From contig CAKMXJ010000008.1 in assembly GCA_928724745.1 (NCBI GenBank), positions 558,001-622,000 of the forward strand: a DNA stretch of 64,000 nucleotides, given 5' to 3'. Made by a program: the position numbers and the translations under genes. Source of the DNA: Anthracocystis setariae (taxonomy: Eukaryota; Basidiomycota; Ustilaginomycetes; Ustilaginales; Ustilaginaceae). Under the pieces are notes generated by a model. That model made no database searches and was not told the DNA's origin. It was given only the letters and a program-made list of their open reading frames with translations. Position 1 is the first letter of the stretch; each line of letters starts with the position of its first letter. Below, piece after piece: positions 59,738 through 64,000 of the stretch.

Positions 59738-60225
59738 AGCTTGCGCTACGCCGTCCCGTTTCCGATCAGCATGGTGGATGTTGATAGCAAGTCTCCATCT
59801 CAGTCCATACTATGTCGCTCCTGCATGGCAAGCCAGTGTGAGTCGAAGGTTTCTTCCCTTTGGAACTGTTGAAATCGAGATGCCAGATCAAGAAAAGCAA
59901 TATAATGAGATCGAGACCGGGAAAGAGAAAGATTGCTTAGCGAGACGAGGCGATTTTGCTAAAGTGTTAGACTGGCAAATGAGTGCCTAGTTTTGATCAA
60001 GAGGATCCCACCCGATGGAATGTAGAGGATCTGAAGTGTGGCAGCCAGTCAGGTCGCATACTGTAATTTGAATTTGAAGCCTTTCAAGTGTCGTCGGTGT
60101 ATTGGGATCACAGGATACAGAGGCCAGGATGAACGAATACATCGGTGAAGCAATTGCTAATCTCTGAATCGTAATTGGCATTTCAAAAAAAGGGGGCAAA
60201 AGCGATAGTTGAGCAACAATTGGGG

Positions 60226-60247
60226 CTTGCTTGCTTGCTTGCTTGCT
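60226..60247. repeat. (TTGC)n microsatellite
   Basis: About five TTGC units, the same motif as at 11876-11901. Confidence 0.9.
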
Positions 60248-60404
60248 CAGAAACGGAAGACAGCCGTCTCACGCGCCCGTGCCATTTCCTGTATCATTTC
60301 GATTTTCGCAAAGTGCCAAGTGTGTGAGAGAGAGAGTGTGTGTGTGGTGTTGGGAATGAGGAGAGTGCGTCGGTCCACTTGACTGGCTGTGACGAGCAGC
60401 ACAG

Positions 60405-60438
60405 CACACACACGCACACGCACACGCACACGCACACG
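60405..60438. repeat. (CACACG)n array
   Basis: About five CACACG units, some 475 bases before the striatin start. Confidence 0.9.
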
Positions 60439-60913
60439 CCGACACACTCACACGCTCGAACATCTCAGATCGAACACAGCCAGAAGCGACATCACACATC
60501 ATCCAATCTCCAATCCCGATTCATCATCAACCCTCCCCATCACCTTGCATTCCGTGAGATCAAACAGCTGCTATCCTCGTTCCATTGCCAAGCTCGCAGT
60601 CCTTCGAGAGCACTTCCACTCGGTCCCGGTCAAGTCGCACTCGTTGATTGTCGACGGCATTGACCTTCCACATCCACCCACAGCAACAGCACCAGCACCA
60701 GCAGCAGCAGCGAGCGACTGCTCGACCTACTGCGCCAATTCACCCTGTCGACTTTCACCCTGGACGATTCAACCTCCTTGCTGGCCACAGTTTCGACTAG
60801 CTTGACGTCGTCTTCTCTTCTCTCATCCGCATCTCCTCCTTGCGTCCCGAGCAACATCTATGAACAGCTAAGTCGCATCGCTGCAAGCTCACTCCTACCC
60901 AACCTCCTTCGAC

Positions 60914-63649
60914 ATGTTCTTCAGCAACGCCAGCAACATGTCGTTGAATTCGGGCAATACCAATTCCAACGCCAATGGCACCAACAACGGCGCCGGTCTC
61001 GGCTTTGGCATGAACAACAATGGTGGTCACCAGATGCACGGCAACATGGCCAACGGAGTCCAGTCCCAGGAAACCGGCAACTCCCAGCCTAACTCAGAGT
61101 ACACTCTCGCTGGCATTCTTCACCACTTGCAGTCCGAATGGCGTCGATACGAAAAGGATCGCAACGAGTGGGAGATCGAACGAGCCGAGATGCGAGCTCG
61201 CATCGCCTTGCTCGAAGGTGAGCGTAGAGGCGTCGAAAACCTCAAGACCGATCTCATGAGAAGAGTCAAAATGCTCGAATACGCGCTGCGCCAGGAGCGA
61301 TCCAAGTATCTCTCCTCTGGCGCCAACACTACCAGCGCTCAAGCCACTTCGTCCCAGCTTTCTTCCAACACCCCTCCCGTCAAGAACCCACTCCTGCAGG
61401 GACTCGAGAAGGGAGCATCCAGCAGTGGCCGCAGCTCGCCCGGTCCCTTCTCAGAGCCAGGCCTCCTTTCGTCTGCTGTTGGAGCTTCCGTCAACGCTGG
61501 TGCGCTTGGCGCCGGTTTGTTGTCTCGCTCCACCTCGAGTGCCAAGGATCCTAAATCACGCGCAAAGAGCCGCGAGTACCTCAAGCAATGTCTCCAGGAG
61601 ATCTCCTATCTCACCTCTGCAACCACACTCAACCCGCTTCCGGATCGCGGCATCGCTTCCGGCTCTTCCGTCAATGGCAACAATATGCAAAGCGCGCTTC
61701 GTCCTCGCAAGACCATGCTCGACAGCGTTCCGCCTACTCTTGCTGCTCCCACTCAATCGCATGCCGCCATGGCCGGTTCCATCAGCCGCGCATCGGGTGC
61801 TAGTGCGCTTGGCCTTCCGAACGCTAAAGGCGGCCGACCTGGCCGTTCGCCTCTGTTTGCCTCGGAGCCCGTTCCCGAGGAAGCAAGTGAGAGCGACGAA
61901 ACCTCTGGCGAGTCATTTCAGCCAAGGGAGGCGCAGCAGAACGACAATGCACGAGACCAGCCCCAAGCTGCTGCCACGAGCGCGCCCGAAGCAGTCACAA
62001 TGAAAAACCCGTTGAGTGCGACGTTCGCCGAGCCAGAACCTGCGGGCAACTCTACCATCAACAATGAAACTTCGGACGATGCAGGGCACGATGGATCGCC
62101 AAGCAGTCCCAATTCGTCGGACTCTTCGCGATCTTCGCACTCATCTGACTCCCGCGGTACCTCGGCTAGCAGCCAGAGTGATCAGGATGTCGACGAGCAC
62201 GAACAAGTGACGGCTATCTTCAAGCCCGGAGGACGCGACTGGCAAAAGCTCAAAGAGGCGGGCATCAAGAGCCGCGAACGACAAAGCCAAGCTGCTGAAG
62301 AAGCGACGATCATCTCGGAAGCTCAGCAACAACTCGCCATCACGTCGGAAAAAGTCAATCAGCTGATGAACCGCAGTGGCCGAGCCGCTGGAGCTCCTAG
62401 TGAACGCAAGGACGAGGATGATCTGGCCAACCTGAGTCTCGCCGCCGAAGACGACGAGGCAGCCAAGGAAGCAGCGGATGCCGCCGCCGACAGCTTGCTG
62501 TGGAAGTCCAAGAAGGTGCTGCGTAGTCATCTGGATGCAGTGCGCGCCGTCGCTTTCCTGCAAAACGAACTGTGTCTGCTATCGGCTTCGGACGACAACA
62601 CGATCAAGTACTGGAACTTGGACGAAGGCACACTCAATCAGAACGGTGCCAAATCAGGTACCGAGAGTCAGCCTCTGGTCACTTTCCGCGGCCACTCTGC
62701 TGCAGTGACCAGCCTGGCAATCTCGCCGAACAAGCGTCGCTTCTACTCTGGAAGCTTGGACTCTTCGATTCGCGCGTGGTCGCTGCCAGATCACTCTGTG
62801 GAAGCATACCCGCCGTTCGAAAAGACGATGGAGCTAGGCTGTCTGGTGGGTCACTCGCAGGCGGTGTGGGATCTGGCGGTATTGCCCGACCGCTCAGACG
62901 AAGAAGGCCGATTGGCGAGCGCTTCGGCGGACGGCACGCTCAAGATCTGGAGTGTACAGGCGGCTTCGAGCAGCAACGGAGAGAGCCAAGGCGCACCAGC
63001 GGTGCTGCAACTCAGCTGGGACTACTTTGGCAGCGAGCCGTCGGCCGACACGGCAAAGGAACGCGAGAACCTTGAAAAGTCGGGCACGCTTCCGGTTCCG
63101 ACGAGCGTCGAGGCGTGCCACTCGGACCTACGGCTGGTGGCAGTGTCGTACTCAAACTCGGTGGTGAAGCTGTTCGAGGTGGACACAGGTCGGCAGGTGC
63201 GACAGCTCAAGAGCGACGAGACGTTTGACGGTACGGCGGAAACGCAGATCAACAAGCTGGTGACACACCCAACGCTGCCGATGCTGATCACGGCGCACGA
63301 AGATGGGTACATTCGAATGTTTGACATGGACACTGGCGCTTGCACGTTGTCGATGGTGGCTCATTTGGATGCCGTGACGAGTTTGGACATTGACGCGAGT
63401 GGATTGACGCTGGTGTCGGGTGGACACGATTGCAGTGTAAGGTTCTGGGACATCGCTGGTGGAAGTTTGGCGGGCAAAGAGGGTGGTGTGGGTGGAGAGC
63501 AGGTCGTGGCGTCGACAGCGGTATGCCGGCAAGAAATCAGCTCGCATCGCAAAAAGGCAGGCGAAGGCGTTCTGGCGGTCAAGTACCATCCGACGGCGCC
63601 TTACTTTGCTTCAGCGGGTGCAGATGGCGTTATTCGTATTTATGGATAA
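60914..63649 (+). CDS. Striatin-family scaffold of the STRIPAK complex
   Basis: 911 residues from MFFSNASNM. Seen: an Asn/Gly-rich start; the striatin N-terminal block about 60-135 (YTLAGILHHLQSEWRRYEKD, then a coiled coil through RRVKMLEYALRQERSKY), the family hallmark that holds the caveolin-binding-like motif and dimerisation helix; a Ser-rich, acidic middle; a short REYLKQCLQEISYL helix; and about seven WD40 repeats from roughly residue 530 to the end (SHLDAVRAVAF, GHSAAVTSLAI, GHSQAVWDLAV, AHLDAVTSLDI), ending IRIYG. Known: striatins (Far8, Pro11) hold PP2A, Mob3 and kinases in STRIPAK, controlling cell fusion, septation and hyphal development. Inferred: the same scaffold role, probably at nuclear envelope or endomembranes. 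All landmarks are intact. Confidence 0.95.
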   Translation: MFFSNASNMSLNSGNTNSNANGTNNGAGLGFGMNNNGGHQMHGNMANGVQSQETGNSQPNSEYTLAGILHHLQSEWRRYEKDRNEWEIERAEMRARIALLEGERRGVENLKTDLMRRVKMLEYALRQERSKYLSSGANTTSAQATSSQLSSNTPPVKNPLLQGLEKGASSSGRSSPGPFSEPGLLSSAVGASVNAGALGAGLLSRSTSSAKDPKSRAKSREYLKQCLQEISYLTSATTLNPLPDRGIASGSSVNGNNMQSALRPRKTMLDSVPPTLAAPTQSHAAMAGSISRASGASALGLPNAKGGRPGRSPLFASEPVPEEASESDETSGESFQPREAQQNDNARDQPQAAATSAPEAVTMKNPLSATFAEPEPAGNSTINNETSDDAGHDGSPSSPNSSDSSRSSHSSDSRGTSASSQSDQDVDEHEQVTAIFKPGGRDWQKLKEAGIKSRERQSQAAEEATIISEAQQQLAITSEKVNQLMNRSGRAAGAPSERKDEDDLANLSLAAEDDEAAKEAADAAADSLLWKSKKVLRSHLDAVRAVAFLQNELCLLSASDDNTIKYWNLDEGTLNQNGAKSGTESQPLVTFRGHSAAVTSLAISPNKRRFYSGSLDSSIRAWSLPDHSVEAYPPFEKTMELGCLVGHSQAVWDLAVLPDRSDEEGRLASASADGTLKIWSVQAASSSNGESQGAPAVLQLSWDYFGSEPSADTAKERENLEKSGTLPVPTSVEACHSDLRLVAVSYSNSVVKLFEVDTGRQVRQLKSDETFDGTAETQINKLVTHPTLPMLITAHEDGYIRMFDMDTGACTLSMVAHLDAVTSLDIDASGLTLVSGGHDCSVRFWDIAGGSLAGKEGGVGGEQVVASTAVCRQEISSHRKKAGEGVLAVKYHPTAPYFASAGADGVIRIYG

Positions 63650-64000
63650 ACTCGTGATCGAGCATGCATCACTTTGTAGCCGACGTCGATTGGTGGCTAT
63701 CTAATCGTATTCAGGATTTCATTGATGCTTTGAGGTGTGTGACAGAGACCAACCAGAGCACAGTACTGCTATGTGTGGGTTGGATGCTCGAATGTGAATG
63801 GTTGGAATGATTGACATCCGTCCATCCATGGCGGCTCTTAATTCGGCCAATTCGGATCAACGTTGGCTTATCTCTGAAATTCCAAACCACCACGTGCAGA
63901 TTCAAGCGCATGACTCTTGCTTTGTTTGTCTGTCGTCAGCGTGGTAACTCAGGCTTTGGCAAAGACGTCCCTTGGACATTGGCTTTTGACATGAGATTAG
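63650..64000. other. 3' flank of striatin, right window edge
   Basis: About 350 bases with ACAGTACTGC near 63761. No gene is supported within the window. Confidence 0.5.

Larger units (their letters stand above)
59738..60913. other. Intergenic / striatin leader region of about 1.2 kb
   Basis: It carries a TTGC array (60226-60247), GAGA and GTGT runs near 60327-60348, and a CACACG array (60405-60438), then a pyrimidine-rich, CAG-containing stretch before the striatin ATG that is probably 5' leader. No gene is supported. Confidence 0.55.

Overview
The window reads as nuclear DNA of a smut-type basidiomycete (Ustilaginales; Ustilago or Sporisorium-like). Most coding regions are long, single-exon and serine/alanine-rich with polyQ, polyG and polyS runs. 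The few introns that can be resolved are 76-101 bp long with GTAAGT donors. One gene has the SAM-RA-SH3-SH3 architecture of Ubc2, the basidiomycete Ste50-like adaptor described in Ustilago maydis. No genus or species is proven from sequence alone.

Layout from left to right. On the minus strand come a P5B-type ATPase cut by the left edge (1-4384), ubc2 (4780-7131) and an Rsc9/ARID2-like chromatin-remodelling subunit (7990-11124). A TFIIB-like zinc-ribbon protein (12099-14120, +) converges on an MFS phosphate-type transporter (14756-16714, -). A gap of about 2.9 kb without a credible gene follows. A two-exon FAD oxidoreductase (-) and a Nup53/Nup35 nucleoporin (+) are divergent. The centromeric histone H3 (three exons, 23951-24685, -) is divergent from a coiled-coil protein (25088-27787, +).

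From about 27.8 to 31.2 kb the DNA is gene-poor and decayed. It holds a broken gene of unknown family, a small two-exon Dabb-domain protein, and an NmrA-like pseudogene with a frameshift, a stop and a lost 3' end. Beyond it lie a USP10/Ubp3-like ubiquitin protease, a conserved-looking protein of unknown function and a mitochondrial cytochrome b5 reductase, all minus. Then come a large P-loop protein with a nuclease-like tail (39900-43541, +), a Gcn20-type ABC ATPase (+), a cyclase-family protein with a triplicated 13-residue motif (-), folylpolyglutamate synthase (+), a Pin4-like RRM/R3H protein (+), an NCBP3-like RNA-binding protein (-), a MATH-BTB protein (+) and striatin (+).

Nothing forms an obvious operon or biosynthetic cluster. 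Most genes are housekeeping or signalling. The most unusual items are the Crinkler/RHS-like NTPase-nuclease protein, the CENP-A with an enlarged loop 1, the decayed island at 28-31 kb, and a short palindromic motif (TACAGTAC/ACTGTA) that recurs in most intergenic gaps. Several open frames begin with non-ATG codons upstream of the true ATG; starts given here are the first credible ATG.
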